The notes under the pieces: model-generated
Database searches by the model: none
What the model was told of the DNA's origin: nothing
The model's input: only the letters and a program-made list of their open reading frames with translations
NCBI GenBank assembly: GCA_023435745.1
Contig: JAEZMD010000018.1
Span: 124,001 to 188,000, forward strand
DNA: 64,000 nt
Reading direction: 5' to 3'
Source: Bacillota bacterium
GTDB lineage: Bacteria; Bacillota; Clostridia; Acetivibrionales; DTU013
In this document: piece by piece, positions 16,434 through 26,114 of the stretch
How positions within the stretch are numbered: position 1 is the stretch's first letter
Layout of the letters: each line of letters opens with the position of its first letter
Made by a program: the position numbers and the translations under genes

Positions 16434-19400
16434 ATGATTAAAAAATTAGCATGCTTTGTTATTGCCTTTGTATTGATGCTTAACTTGCTATTTCCGGTCG
16501 GAGTTAATGCTGCAGGAGAAGGAACGATTGTATTTTCAAAATTTTTTGGTGCAAGTGGGTCGGGAAACGGACAATTTTCCACTGGTTCTCCTACACGCAT
16601 GGAAATTGATGCGGAGGGCAATTTCTATCTGTGCGATGTGAATAATAACAGGATCCAGAAATTTGATTCAAACGGGAACTACGTGTCTTCATTCGGGATA
16701 CAGGAAACACAAAGCAGTGATCAATATACAAACGGAGCTTTTATAACAGTGGCCGGCATAGCAGTTGACAACTCCGGGGATATATATGTTGTTGATAGCG
16801 GTAAGCATAATGTTCAAAAATTTAAAAATAGCGGCAGTCATTTGCTCACTCAAGGTACGTACTCCTCTACTCCTTATGACAGTACATATTATAATCCAGG
16901 TGATATTGCCTTTGATCCCCACGGTTTCATTTATGTTGTTGAGACGGGAGGCAAGAGGGTACAGAAATTCGATTTAAACATGCTATACTTAGGCCAGTGG
17001 AGTATCGGCGGGGCGTACATCTCAAACAGCTCCATATACTGCGATAGTTTAGGGAATGTATATGTAACAGTTGGAACTAAAACTGTTGTGAAGTATGACG
17101 GCAGCGGCAATGTACTGCTGAATTTTACTGACGAAGAGAATCTTAGCACAGCAAAAGGCGTTTCTACTGATGCGGCAGGGAACATATATGTAGCGGACAC
17201 ATCCGGAAAATTGGTCAAATATAGTTCCGCCGGTGTCTTTATAGAAAAGTATAATGTAGCAGGTATAAATGATGTCAGGGTTACATCAGATGGTACGATA
17301 TATGTGACATCAACCTCCGACTGCGGTGTCTTCAAGGCTCGTCCGACAAGCTCGAATGCAGATCTGAGAAGTCTGACCGTCACCGGTGCAGCTCTCTCCC
17401 CGGTTTTTAGCGCAGATACGACCTCATACAGTATTAATGTATCTGAAAATGTTGACAGCATATCTATCACGCCTACAGTAGACGATGCAAATTCGAAAAT
17501 AAAGATAGATAATAATTCTCATGTTAGTGGTCAGCCTAAGACATTTAATTTGGGATATGGAACTGCAATGTTTAAAATCAACGTAACCGCTGAAGATTCC
17601 ACACAGAAGGAATATGTCCTTCAGATTACCCGGAATAATCCATCCGGAACCTATTTATCATATTCAACTGAGAGCGGTAGTTACGATGGAAGCTTATATT
17701 ATAATTATGAAGATGATTATGTTGGCTGGTACGAAAATATACATGCTTATGCGGCTTTAAAATTTGACCTTGGCGGTTATGCCGGTGATGAAACGACTTT
17801 TGGCGCTGCATCACTGAACTTTGTATATAGTATGGTGAATAACACTTCGTACACCGGGGATTTTGAAATAAGTGTATACGGCTCAGCAGACGACTCCTGG
17901 AAGGAAGGGGAGTCCATGCCCATGCCGGAAAGCTATATTACGACAATTGTGAGCAATGATACTAAAATAACTATGTCGGGGACTGCTAAGAAAACAATTG
18001 ATATAACAGACTTCGTAAAAGATCAGATCAAAAATGATGCTGCTAAAATGCTCACATTTGTAATCAAAGGTCCTGCAAATAACCCCATAGAGGATGCGAC
18101 AGAAGAATATCCCGAATTGGATTTATATATTAATAGTGATGAGGACAGAACAGTTTTAAACAACTATTATATGGCGCCTTATATCGAAATTGTCCAAAAA
18201 TCCGCTCCAAAAGGAGTCACCACAGACCCGGCAGAGTCGGTAGCTTTAAGAAGTGCAGTGATCAAAGGCAATGTGGCAAGTGACTGCGGAGATTCTATAA
18301 CAGAAAAAGGCGTTGAATATTGGACTTCGGAAGAGCCGGCTTCAAAATATAAGTCGACTGACGGAACCGGTACGGGAGCGATATCCGTAACACTTACAAC
18401 TCTTACGCCTGATACTGACTACCATGCAAGAGCATACGCAATTAATGGCTATGGAACAAGCTACGGAGATGAGATTTCCTTTAAAACTGAAGCTTCTCCG
18501 TCAATAACAGGTATAACCCCCCCATTGAACGGAATGTATCCGGCCGGTACCGATCTTGACTTTACCGCGGCTTTCAGTTCAGAGGTCAATGTATACGACA
18601 ACGCCGGAGCCCACAAGCCTTATATACCCATAACACTTAATACGGGCGGGACAGCGAGGGCATATTATCAAAGCGGCTCCGGTACCGCTACCGTTATATT
18701 CAGATATACTGTAGAGGAAGGTCAGGAGGATAATGACGGCATAACCCTCATTTCGCCGGTTAACCTTAACGAAGGCACAATAAAGGATACTGAAGACAAC
18801 AGCATTAACGCTATGCTGGTATTTAAAGCGCCCAGTACGTCCGGTGTAATTGTGGATGGGATTGATCCATACATAACCCTCGTGGGCTCAACAAATGCAG
18901 ACGGCTTATACAAGGCGGGAGACAGCATTAACATAACCGTAAACTTCAATGAAAACGTGACAGTGACCGGTACGCCTAAGCTTACCCTTGAGACAGGCGA
19001 AACTGACAGGATGGCAAACTATGAATCGGGATCAGGCGGAAACGCATTGACTTTTTTATATACGGTGCAGGAAGGAGATATCTGTGAGGATCTAGACTAT
19101 GTGTCATCAACGGCGCTTTCGTTAAACTCCGGCACAATCAGGGATATTGCGGGAAACAACGCCGTACTTACCATTGCCGAACCTGGAGAGGCAAATTCTC
19201 TCAGCTCAGGCAAGGCAATTGAAATAGATGCTGTAGCGCCATTGGGCTACACAGTGTCAATAGACCAGACAGTTATTAACAATACCAATAAGAATGCCCT
19301 TTCCTTCACCCTCGCAGGGGCTGAAACAGGAGCTGCCTTCAATTACGTAATATCCAGCAGCGGCGGCGGAAGCAATATTACAGGAAGCGGAATCGCGTCA

Positions 19401-22322
19401 AGCGCAGTATACCAGGAAACAGGAATCGACGTAAGCTCGCTGCCGGACGGCACTCTGACTCTTAGCGTGACATTGACCGACTTAGCCGGAAATACTGGAG
19501 CCGTGGCAACCGATAACAGTGAAAAGGATACGACAGCGCCGACGGGTGGCACTATAACAATAAACAACGGCGCACAATATACAAATACCACAGCAGTAAC
19601 TCTTAACCTGTCTGCGATAGGAGCCAGTCACATGATGGTAAGCGAAAGCAGCAGCTTCACAGGAGCAGGCTATGAGGATTATTCGGAAAACAAGGCCTTT
19701 GCCCTGAGTTCAGGAGACGGTATTAAAACAGTATATGTCAAGTACAGGGATGCAGTGGGTAATGAAACGAGCGGGACGGTCAGCAGCAGCATAACCCTTG
19801 ACACAGTAGCACCGGCCTTGCAGATATCGTCGCCTTCGGTACCTGTGACGACAGGCAGCAATGTCACTTTTACTGTAACCTATACAGGAGCGGATACGAT
19901 TACACTTTCTGACACAAACATAATTATAAATGAAACCGGTTTAATTGGCTCGACTGTATATGCGAGCGTATCCGGAACCGGGAATACCAGGACGGTAACA
20001 ATAAACGCAATATCAGGGGAAGGCTCCATCGGAATAAGTATAGTCGGAGGGACAGCCTCAGATGCCGCAGGAAACATTGCTCCTCCGGCAGGACCTTCAG
20101 AAACCTTTGGCGCAGACAGCGCAGGGCCTGTTTTGGTTATATCTCCGCCATCGTCTGCGATTACTACCGGCGGCAGCTTAACTTATACTGTTACTTATGT
20201 GGGAGCGGATACAATAACACTTGCAAATGGAGATGTAACACTGGAGAAGACCGGATCAGCGGATGGAATAATTTATGTATCGGGGGCGGGAACATCAGAA
20301 AGGATCATAACCATCAGCGATATTACCGGTAACGGAACATTGGGAATTACTATAGCTGTGGGTACTGCCTCGGACAATGCAGGCAATACGGCTCCGGCAG
20401 CAGGTCCGTCAGCTGTTGCTATAATAGATAATATAGCGCCTGCCGGGACAATGAAAATAAATAATGATGATCAATATTGCACAAGCCTTGCTGTCTTACT
20501 TTTCATGTCAGATGATGATGGCAGCGGCACGGGAGTAAGCCATATGAGATTTTCCGACAATGGGACGGTATGGACGGATTGGGAGAGTGCAATCAGTATA
20601 AAAAGCTATACCCTTACCGGTCCCTTTGGAATAAACACCGTATATGTACAGTTCAGGGATATTGCTGGGAACATAAGCGGTATCATAAGCGATAGCATCA
20701 TATATAAGTCTCAGCCGGTTGCAGTAGCTAAAACTATAAAAGGGAAATTGAATACCATACTGGCATTTTCCTCGTCGGATTTCGTATATAGCAATTGTGA
20801 CGGAACAGATTTAGATTCTGTTAATATTTCGGTTCTCCCGGCAAACGGGCTGTTAAAGCTCAATGATACGGCAATAACAGCTGGTCAGATAATCTCAGCT
20901 GCAGATTTAGGAGGCATCACTTTTATACCTGATGCGGGCTGGAAAGGGAAAACCACGTTTAAATGGACAGCATATGACGGAGTCATGTGGTCGGAAGAAG
21001 CAATAATGACAATCGATTTTACACCGGACAATGAAAATAATAATTCCGGCAATTCCAGCGATAACAATAATAATGGAACCAATACGCAGCCTGCCAGCAC
21101 TTTAAAGGTCACGGCATCAGATAATACTACAACGGTGACAGCAATAGTAGAAGCTGAAGTTGATAACAGCGGCAGGGCTGTTGCCTCGTTTACACAGGCA
21201 CAGATAAATAACGCCATCAGCAAAGCAGCGGAGGAGGCTGCAAAAGGAATCGGTATGACATCTGTTATTGAAATTGAAGTAAATACTTCCGAAGACGTGG
21301 ATTCGGTTGAAGTGACCATACAAAAAGCGGCAGTGGATGCGGCAGCAAACAGCGACGTATCCGAATTATCTGTATCTACAAATATTGCAACGATAACCTT
21401 TGATAATGAAGCGATGGATGCCATTTCAGAGCAGGCTGCTTCTGACATAAAAATCTCAGTGGCCAAGGCGGATGTGGAAACACTTGATGAAGAAGCTAAA
21501 CAACTGGTGGGAGACAGACCGGTGTATAATTTCAGTGTAACCAGCGCAAACAAAACCATATCACAATTCACAGGAAACGTATCGGTATCCTTGCCGTATA
21601 CACCGAAACTGGATGAGGATATCAATGCAATCGTTATTTTCTTCATAAATGCTGATGGTAATCCTGAAATAGTAAGCAATTGCAGATATGATCCTGAAAC
21701 ACATACGATCAGCTTTATTACAGACCACTTTTCAAAGTACGCGGTGGGTTATAATAGAGTAAGCTTTAAGGATGTACCGGCAAATTCATGGTATAGTGAA
21801 GCAGTTGGCTTTATTGCAGCAAGAAGTATCACTGCAGGCACTGGTAATGGCAGCTATAGCCCGGACGCAGTGCTTACCAGAGGCGAATTACTGGTTATGA
21901 TGATGAGAGCTTATAGCATAGCCCCTGACGAAAACGTTGATGATAATTTCAAGGATGCAGGCAATACCTATTATAGCGGTTACCTCGCTGCTGCGAAGAG
22001 AATGGGAATATCGAGCGGAACAGGCAACAATATGTTTGAGCCGGATAAGCAAATAACCAGACAGGAAATGTTCACGCTGCTTTATAACACACTGAAAGCA
22101 GCTAATCAGCTGCCGGAAGGTACATCAGGAAAGCAAATGTCGGATTTCAGAGATGCCGATGAGATAGCGGCGTGGGCAAAGGATGCCGTGATGCTGCTTG
22201 TAAAAGCAGAGGCCATAAACGGCAGTAATGGAAGGTTAAATCCGGAAGCTACAGCCACAAGAGCAGAGATGGCACAGATTCTGTATAATCTTCTGTCAAA
22301 GCAGTACGGCACAGCAAACTGA
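16434..22322 (+). CDS. Large S-layer-anchored surface protein (NHL propeller, Ig-like repeats, 3 SLH)
   Basis: A 1,962-residue secreted protein. Domain order: signal peptide (1-27, MIKKLACFVIAFVLMLNLLF, cut near VNAAG); an NHL-type beta-propeller (~30-300; repeats like GNIYVADTSGKLVKY); a cadherin-like beta-sandwich (~305-400; LRSLTVTGAALSPVF); a DNRLRE-like domain (~410-590); a fibronectin-like module (~600-690); several bacterial Ig-like repeats (~690-1420); a cadherin/VCBS-like piece (~1430-1530); a low-complexity Asn/Ser linker (~1537-1555); a domain resembling cell-surface linkers (~1555-1770); and three SLH domains (~1775-1955; FKDVPANSWYSEAV, FKDAGNTYYSGYL, FRDADEIAAWAKDA). SLH domains bind secondary cell-wall polymer, so it sits on the cell surface. 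Its role is likely adhesion or structure. It is monocistronic with its own promoter and terminator. Confidence 0.85.
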   Translation: MIKKLACFVIAFVLMLNLLFPVGVNAAGEGTIVFSKFFGASGSGNGQFSTGSPTRMEIDAEGNFYLCDVNNNRIQKFDSNGNYVSSFGIQETQSSDQYTNGAFITVAGIAVDNSGDIYVVDSGKHNVQKFKNSGSHLLTQGTYSSTPYDSTYYNPGDIAFDPHGFIYVVETGGKRVQKFDLNMLYLGQWSIGGAYISNSSIYCDSLGNVYVTVGTKTVVKYDGSGNVLLNFTDEENLSTAKGVSTDAAGNIYVADTSGKLVKYSSAGVFIEKYNVAGINDVRVTSDGTIYVTSTSDCGVFKARPTSSNADLRSLTVTGAALSPVFSADTTSYSINVSENVDSISITPTVDDANSKIKIDNNSHVSGQPKTFNLGYGTAMFKINVTAEDSTQKEYVLQITRNNPSGTYLSYSTESGSYDGSLYYNYEDDYVGWYENIHAYAALKFDLGGYAGDETTFGAASLNFVYSMVNNTSYTGDFEISVYGSADDSWKEGESMPMPESYITTIVSNDTKITMSGTAKKTIDITDFVKDQIKNDAAKMLTFVIKGPANNPIEDATEEYPELDLYINSDEDRTVLNNYYMAPYIEIVQKSAPKGVTTDPAESVALRSAVIKGNVASDCGDSITEKGVEYWTSEEPASKYKSTDGTGTGAISVTLTTLTPDTDYHARAYAINGYGTSYGDEISFKTEASPSITGITPPLNGMYPAGTDLDFTAAFSSEVNVYDNAGAHKPYIPITLNTGGTARAYYQSGSGTATVIFRYTVEEGQEDNDGITLISPVNLNEGTIKDTEDNSINAMLVFKAPSTSGVIVDGIDPYITLVGSTNADGLYKAGDSINITVNFNENVTVTGTPKLTLETGETDRMANYESGSGGNALTFLYTVQEGDICEDLDYVSSTALSLNSGTIRDIAGNNAVLTIAEPGEANSLSSGKAIEIDAVAPLGYTVSIDQTVINNTNKNALSFTLAGAETGAAFNYVISSSGGGSNITGSGIASSAVYQETGIDVSSLPDGTLTLSVTLTDLAGNTGAVATDNSEKDTTAPTGGTITINNGAQYTNTTAVTLNLSAIGASHMMVSESSSFTGAGYEDYSENKAFALSSGDGIKTVYVKYRDAVGNETSGTVSSSITLDTVAPALQISSPSVPVTTGSNVTFTVTYTGADTITLSDTNIIINETGLIGSTVYASVSGTGNTRTVTINAISGEGSIGISIVGGTASDAAGNIAPPAGPSETFGADSAGPVLVISPPSSAITTGGSLTYTVTYVGADTITLANGDVTLEKTGSADGIIYVSGAGTSERIITISDITGNGTLGITIAVGTASDNAGNTAPAAGPSAVAIIDNIAPAGTMKINNDDQYCTSLAVLLFMSDDDGSGTGVSHMRFSDNGTVWTDWESAISIKSYTLTGPFGINTVYVQFRDIAGNISGIISDSIIYKSQPVAVAKTIKGKLNTILAFSSSDFVYSNCDGTDLDSVNISVLPANGLLKLNDTAITAGQIISAADLGGITFIPDAGWKGKTTFKWTAYDGVMWSEEAIMTIDFTPDNENNNSGNSSDNNNNGTNTQPASTLKVTASDNTTTVTAIVEAEVDNSGRAVASFTQAQINNAISKAAEEAAKGIGMTSVIEIEVNTSEDVDSVEVTIQKAAVDAAANSDVSELSVSTNIATITFDNEAMDAISEQAASDIKISVAKADVETLDEEAKQLVGDRPVYNFSVTSANKTISQFTGNVSVSLPYTPKLDEDINAIVIFFINADGNPEIVSNCRYDPETHTISFITDHFSKYAVGYNRVSFKDVPANSWYSEAVGFIAARSITAGTGNGSYSPDAVLTRGELLVMMMRAYSIAPDENVDDNFKDAGNTYYSGYLAAAKRMGISSGTGNNMFEPDKQITRQEMFTLLYNTLKAANQLPEGTSGKQMSDFRDADEIAAWAKDAVMLLVKAEAINGSNGRLNPEATATRAEMAQILYNLLSKQYGTAN

Positions 22323-22375
22323 GCACGCATAAAGAAGCAGCGGCGGTGAAAAACTCCGATTTGCTTATTTCTTAA

Positions 22376-22419
22376 GATTCCTTCCAAACCATATTTATTA
22401 TGGTTCGGAAGGATTTTTT
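22376..22419 (+). terminator. Terminator of the surface protein gene
   Basis: A long stem pairs CCTTCCAAACCATA with TATGGTTCGGAAGG (one mismatch) around a TTTAT loop and is followed by a TTTTTT run, 54 bp after the stop codon. Confidence 0.85.
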
Positions 22420-22452
22420 GTATTATTCATGCTAATAGGAGGAGTTTAGAAA

Positions 22453-22521
22453 ATGTTAGGATCTGGAGATGACCATTCCCAACATATGTGTCATTTGCGT
22501 GACAGGCCTCTGTGCCTGTGA
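22453..22521 (+). CDS. 22-codon His/Cys-rich mini-ORF upstream of the ZIP transporter
   Basis: ATG 22453 is preceded by AGGAGGAG with an 8-9 nt spacing, the best kind of ribosome site in this window, and opens MLGSGDDHSQHMCHLRDRPL then CL and TGA. Three His and two Cys in 22 residues could bind metal. The ORF lies in the 240-bp stretch between the terminator and the ZIP gene. Its 3' half overlaps nested inverted repeats: GTGTCA (22488) with TGACAC (22519-22524), enclosing ACAGGC (22502) with GCCTGT (22514-22519). It could be a leader peptide or a chance ORF. The rest of the intergenic region holds a TATAAT at 22618-22623 without a clear -35 box. Confidence 0.4.
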   Translation: MLGSGDDHSQHMCHLRDRPLCL

Positions 22522-22659
22522 CACCCATTCAGACAGGAATGATCGAAATTACCGCCCGGATTGAAGCGATTTTTGTGTATAAGCCTGTTTATGATGGTAA
22601 ATAGAATAGAAGTCTTATATAATAAGAGTTATACAATTTCAAATTACGAGGGATAAGTG

Positions 22660-23448
22660 ATGGATAACAATCTAAATGTACTTATTGGCATTATGATTCC
22701 GTTTGTCGGAACAACACTCGGTTCCGGCATGGTGTTTCTGCTGAAAGACAAGATTAACCCTAAGGTGGAAAAAGCTCTGCTCGGCTTTGCATCCGGGGTT
22801 ATGATTGCGGCATCAGTGTGGTCGCTGCTGATACCGGCCATCGATATGTCCGAGCAGCAGGGTAAAATCGCATGGATCCCTGCCGCAGCCGGGTTCTTGC
22901 TCGGAATGGTCTTCTTGCTTGGACTTGATCACCTGATTCCGCACTTGCATCTGGACAATGATAAACCTGAAGGCGTCAATTCGAAACTGAAGAAAACGAC
23001 TATGCTTGTTCTTGCGGTAACACTCCACAACATACCGGAGGGAATGGCGGTAGGCGTAGTTTTCGCCGGCCTGCTTGCAGGTGAAACAGGCATATCCCTC
23101 ATGGGGGCAATGATTCTGTCCATAGGTATAGCGATTCAAAATTTCCCGGAGGGAGCCATCATATCCATGCCACTTAAAAGCGAGGGTATCTCAAAAGGAA
23201 AAGCGTTTTCATATGGCCTGTTGTCTGCTGTTGTTGAGCCGGTCGGAGCGCTGCTTACCATTTTACTGGCAAGCTTCATCATACCCATACTTCCATATTT
23301 TCTGGCTTTTGCGGCAGGCGCAATGATCTATGTTGTGGTGGAGGAGCTGATACCGGAAGCACAGATGGGGGAGCATTCCAACATCGGTACGATCGGCGTT
23401 GCTATTGGATTCGCATTGATGATGGTACTCGATGTAGCATTGGGTTAA
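22660..23448 (+). CDS. ZIP-family divalent metal transporter
   Basis: A 262-residue membrane protein with about eight hydrophobic segments. The ZIP signatures are clear: LHNIPEG (residues ~127-133, segment IV) and NFPEG (segment V), which form the binuclear metal site, plus a His-rich cytoplasmic loop HLIPHLHLDND. It probably imports zinc or related divalent ions. ATG at 22660 has GAGGG 7 nt upstream; a GTG at 22657 is too close. The next gene begins 51 bp after it with no terminator between. Confidence 0.9.
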   Translation: MDNNLNVLIGIMIPFVGTTLGSGMVFLLKDKINPKVEKALLGFASGVMIAASVWSLLIPAIDMSEQQGKIAWIPAAAGFLLGMVFLLGLDHLIPHLHLDNDKPEGVNSKLKKTTMLVLAVTLHNIPEGMAVGVVFAGLLAGETGISLMGAMILSIGIAIQNFPEGAIISMPLKSEGISKGKAFSYGLLSAVVEPVGALLTILLASFIIPILPYFLAFAAGAMIYVVVEELIPEAQMGEHSNIGTIGVAIGFALMMVLDVALG

Positions 23449-23499
23449 GCCTGGTGCTCAAAGGTTATACTATAAAAAACTAAAGGAGTGGAAACACAA

Positions 23500-24315
23500 A
23501 TGAGATTGGGAATTTCTAAGCCCTTAGCACACGACAGCGTGGTAGAATGGGCTGAAAAGCAGCAGAAATTGGGTTGCAGAGCGATAGTATTTCCGTTGGA
23601 CTCTTCCGGTGATCCTGCATTGATCAGAGCATACCGTGATGAAGCAGAGAAACACGACCTGATAATTGCTGAGGTAGGTTCCTGGGTCAACCCATTAGCA
23701 TCCGATGAATCAGAAAGACAGAAAAACATGGATTTCTGTGTAAACCAGCTAAAGCTGGCGGATAGTCTTAAAGCCAATTGCTGCGTAAATATCTGCGGCT
23801 CTGCAGGTGAGATATGGGATGGAGCATATAAAGAAAATTTTTCTGATAAATTTTTGCAAAAAACAGTCAGATCGATACAGGAAATTATTGACAGAGCTGA
23901 TCCCCGACACACCTTCTATTGTATTGAGCCAATGCCCTGGATGATGCCTGCTGATCCCGACCAGTACCTGTGGCTAATCAAGGAGGTAGACCGTGAGCGT
24001 TTCGCGGTGCACATGGATATAGCAAACTGGATTACAAGTCCGCATAAATACCTGATGAATGAGCAGTTTATCGATGAGGTGTTTGACAAATTGGGTGTGT
24101 ACATCAAGAGCTGTCATCTGAAGAACGTTCATCTGGCCCGCGAATTCACCGTGCAGCTAAAGGAGGTTGCCTGCGAAGCAGGTGAACTGAACCTGAAATA
24201 CTATGCTGAACGGGCGAACCGAATAGACCCCGAAATGCCAATGATTATTGAGCATCTGCATACGGATGAAGAGTACATCGCAAGCATGGAATGGGTTAAA
24301 GCAAATATTTCATAA
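23500..24315 (+). CDS. Sugar phosphate isomerase/epimerase-like TIM-barrel protein
   Basis: A 271-residue AP-endonuclease/xylose-isomerase-like barrel. Metal-binding residues are expected in YCIEPMPW (Glu), VHMDIANW (His, Asp), CHLKNVHL (His) and MIIEHL (Glu), all visible in order. These enzymes isomerise or epimerise ketoses, inosose or uronates; the substrate cannot be read from the sequence. ATG at 23500 lies 11 nt after AAGGAG; the GTG at 23488 overlaps the site. The 3' end overlaps the convergent pilT gene by 20 bp. Confidence 0.75.
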   Translation: MRLGISKPLAHDSVVEWAEKQQKLGCRAIVFPLDSSGDPALIRAYRDEAEKHDLIIAEVGSWVNPLASDESERQKNMDFCVNQLKLADSLKANCCVNICGSAGEIWDGAYKENFSDKFLQKTVRSIQEIIDRADPRHTFYCIEPMPWMMPADPDQYLWLIKEVDRERFAVHMDIANWITSPHKYLMNEQFIDEVFDKLGVYIKSCHLKNVHLAREFTVQLKEVACEAGELNLKYYAERANRIDPEMPMIIEHLHTDEEYIASMEWVKANIS

Positions 24316-25354
24316 GCGTATCCGGATTCATGCAATAGGTCAGAGCATCTTCTCTTGTGACCAATCCCTTGTTGCACAGATCGGCAATGCTGGCGTCCAT
24401 GCTGATCATACCCATGGAACGGCTGGTTTGAATAGCTGCGTCGATCTGCATGTTTTTAGACTCGCGTATCAGATTGCGGATGGCATGGTTGACAATCATG
24501 ATTTCAAAGGCTGCAACACGGCCCTTCTCAGGCGAGGGCAGCAACTGCTGTGTCACTACCGCCTGCAGAACGGTGGAAAGCTGGATGCGAACCTGTTCCT
24601 GCTGATTTGGCGGAAAAACATCAATGATCCTGTCCATTGTCTTTGCGGCCCCTACCGTATGGAGCGTGGATAGAACAAGATGACCTGTTTCCGCAGCGGT
24701 CAGGGCAATTGCTATAGTCTCAAGATCACGCATCTCACCGATAAGAATGACATCGGGCGCCTGTCTGAGTGATGAACGAAGGGCTTGCGTGTAATTTTTT
24801 GTGTCAACGCCAATCTCACGCTGGTCGACGATGCTTTTATCATGTCGGTGCAGGTATTCGATAGGGTCTTCAAGAGTCAGTATATGACAGGAACGTTCTT
24901 TGTTAATCAAATTGATCAGAACTGACAGGGTTGTTGATTTTCCGCTTCCCGCAGGTCCGGTCACAAGAATGAGGCCCCTGTTCTTTTTGCTGAAATCAAG
25001 CACAGTCTGAGGGATTCCAAGAGCGACAGGATCGGGCTCCTCAAATTGCAGGACCCGTATTGCTGCGGCCATGGAGCCCCTTTGCGTATAGGCGTCCACC
25101 CTGAAACGCCCCACGCCGGGGAGGGAAATTGAAAAATCCTTCTCGCCGTTTTCCAGATATTCCTTGTAAAACTCATCTCTGTTAAAAAGCTCCCGGACGT
25201 ATTTTTCGGTATCCTGCGGATGGAGAACATCACCGCCGACCGGCTGCAGAACTCCCTGTATCTTTAGAGTAGGCGGAACGCCAACAGTGATAAAAATATC
25301 TGAAGCATTCAGCTCTATTGCTCTTTTTAGCAGACTCTCAAGTGCTATTGTCAT
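24296..25354 (-). CDS. pilT: Type IV pilus retraction ATPase PilT
   Basis: A 352-residue secretion ATPase. It has the N-terminal PAS-like domain with ASDIF and VPPTLKIQG, Walker A GPAGSGKST (~residues 131-139), the Asp box TLEDPIEYLH, Walker B LRQAPDVILIGEMRD, and the His box GHLVLSTLHT. This order and length match PilT, which depolymerises pili for twitching. It is the last gene of the - strand pilus operon, with GGAGG 9 nt upstream of the ATG. A partner assembly ATPase PilB is not in the window. Confidence 0.93.
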   Translation of the reverse strand: MTIALESLLKRAIELNASDIFITVGVPPTLKIQGVLQPVGGDVLHPQDTEKYVRELFNRDEFYKEYLENGEKDFSISLPGVGRFRVDAYTQRGSMAAAIRVLQFEEPDPVALGIPQTVLDFSKKNRGLILVTGPAGSGKSTTLSVLINLINKERSCHILTLEDPIEYLHRHDKSIVDQREIGVDTKNYTQALRSSLRQAPDVILIGEMRDLETIAIALTAAETGHLVLSTLHTVGAAKTMDRIIDVFPPNQQEQVRIQLSTVLQAVVTQQLLPSPEKGRVAAFEIMIVNHAIRNLIRESKNMQIDAAIQTSRSMGMISMDASIADLCNKGLVTREDALTYCMNPDTLMKYLL

Positions 25355-25355
25355 G

Positions 25356-26114
25356 TTATTCGGCCTCCAATTCCTCTATCTCCGTTTCCCCGAATTCGAT
25401 TTCTTCGAGTTCAATTTCCTCAAGTTCGATTTCCTCAAATTCAGGTGACTCATCATACTTAAATGATTTTGGGATCTCCTTCCAGGAAATGATACGATAC
25501 CTTTCAAGCCCGCTTTTTTTCTCCGACGGGCCAAACAGTACTTCGATCCCCAACCTAAGACTTCTGCCGCTCTGCGGCAGACCCTCATATACTGTCGTGT
25601 AAACCTTTACCGCATCATCCTCGCTGTCCGGTACGCGTATGATCTCAAACTCTCCTTCTGAACATTCATTAAGCCGCATTTCGCAATAGACATAATACAA
25701 TTTTTTTTGCAGCTTATCAACAAATTCCGCCCCTTTACCGGAAGCCTGCGCCATCAGCCAGTCATCATGCACCGTATGCTGAATGTCGGCAGGCAGATAA
25801 TTGCTCTGCGGTCGTTCGTAATCTTTTGTCATCATATATATTTCAGAGGACTGCTCTGCGTCCTTCAGACAGGCATCCATTTCGGCCAGGCGGTTTTCCG
25901 CCCTGCTGTCAAGCTCATAGTATGTTGTGGACCAGGAAGCATTTTTCCTGGCGAGCTTCAGCCCGGACCAGGTTGACATCAATGCCAGCAAGCCTAACAC
26001 AACAAGCATAACCATGATCAGGATCACCAGCACGCAGGAGCTGCCACTGTTACTCATAACTGCTGCTTTTATTTTATTTTTACAGGTCAAATTCATGTTT
26101 TCACGCTCCGCCAT
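25356..26114 (-). CDS. Pilus-operon membrane-anchored protein with acidic repeat tail
   Basis: 252 residues. After a short cytoplasmic start comes one hydrophobic segment (CVLVILIMVMLVVLGLLAL, ~27-45) and a long extracellular domain. The anchor lacks the class III GFTLIE motif but resembles PilX-like minor pilus proteins. The last 30 residues are a near-perfect acidic repeat built on EEIEL/EEIEF/EEIEE, very negatively charged. It lies between a prepilin gene and pilT. The start overlaps the upstream stop as TGATG; a second ATG at 26096 with GGAG upstream is possible. Function is not recognised beyond a likely minor pilus component. Confidence 0.65.
   Translation of the reverse strand: MAERENMNLTCKNKIKAAVMSNSGSSCVLVILIMVMLVVLGLLALMSTWSGLKLARKNASWSTTYYELDSRAENRLAEMDACLKDAEQSSEIYMMTKDYERPQSNYLPADIQHTVHDDWLMAQASGKGAEFVDKLQKKLYYVYCEMRLNECSEGEFEIIRVPDSEDDAVKVYTTVYEGLPQSGRSLRLGIEVLFGPSEKKSGLERYRIISWKEIPKSFKYDESPEFEEIELEEIELEEIEFGETEIEELEAE

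Noticed and set aside
20885..21679. Long antisense open frame inside the surface-protein gene
   Set aside because: It is a shadow of the biased Ala/Ser/Thr-rich coding strand, with no ribosome site and no recognisable protein features.
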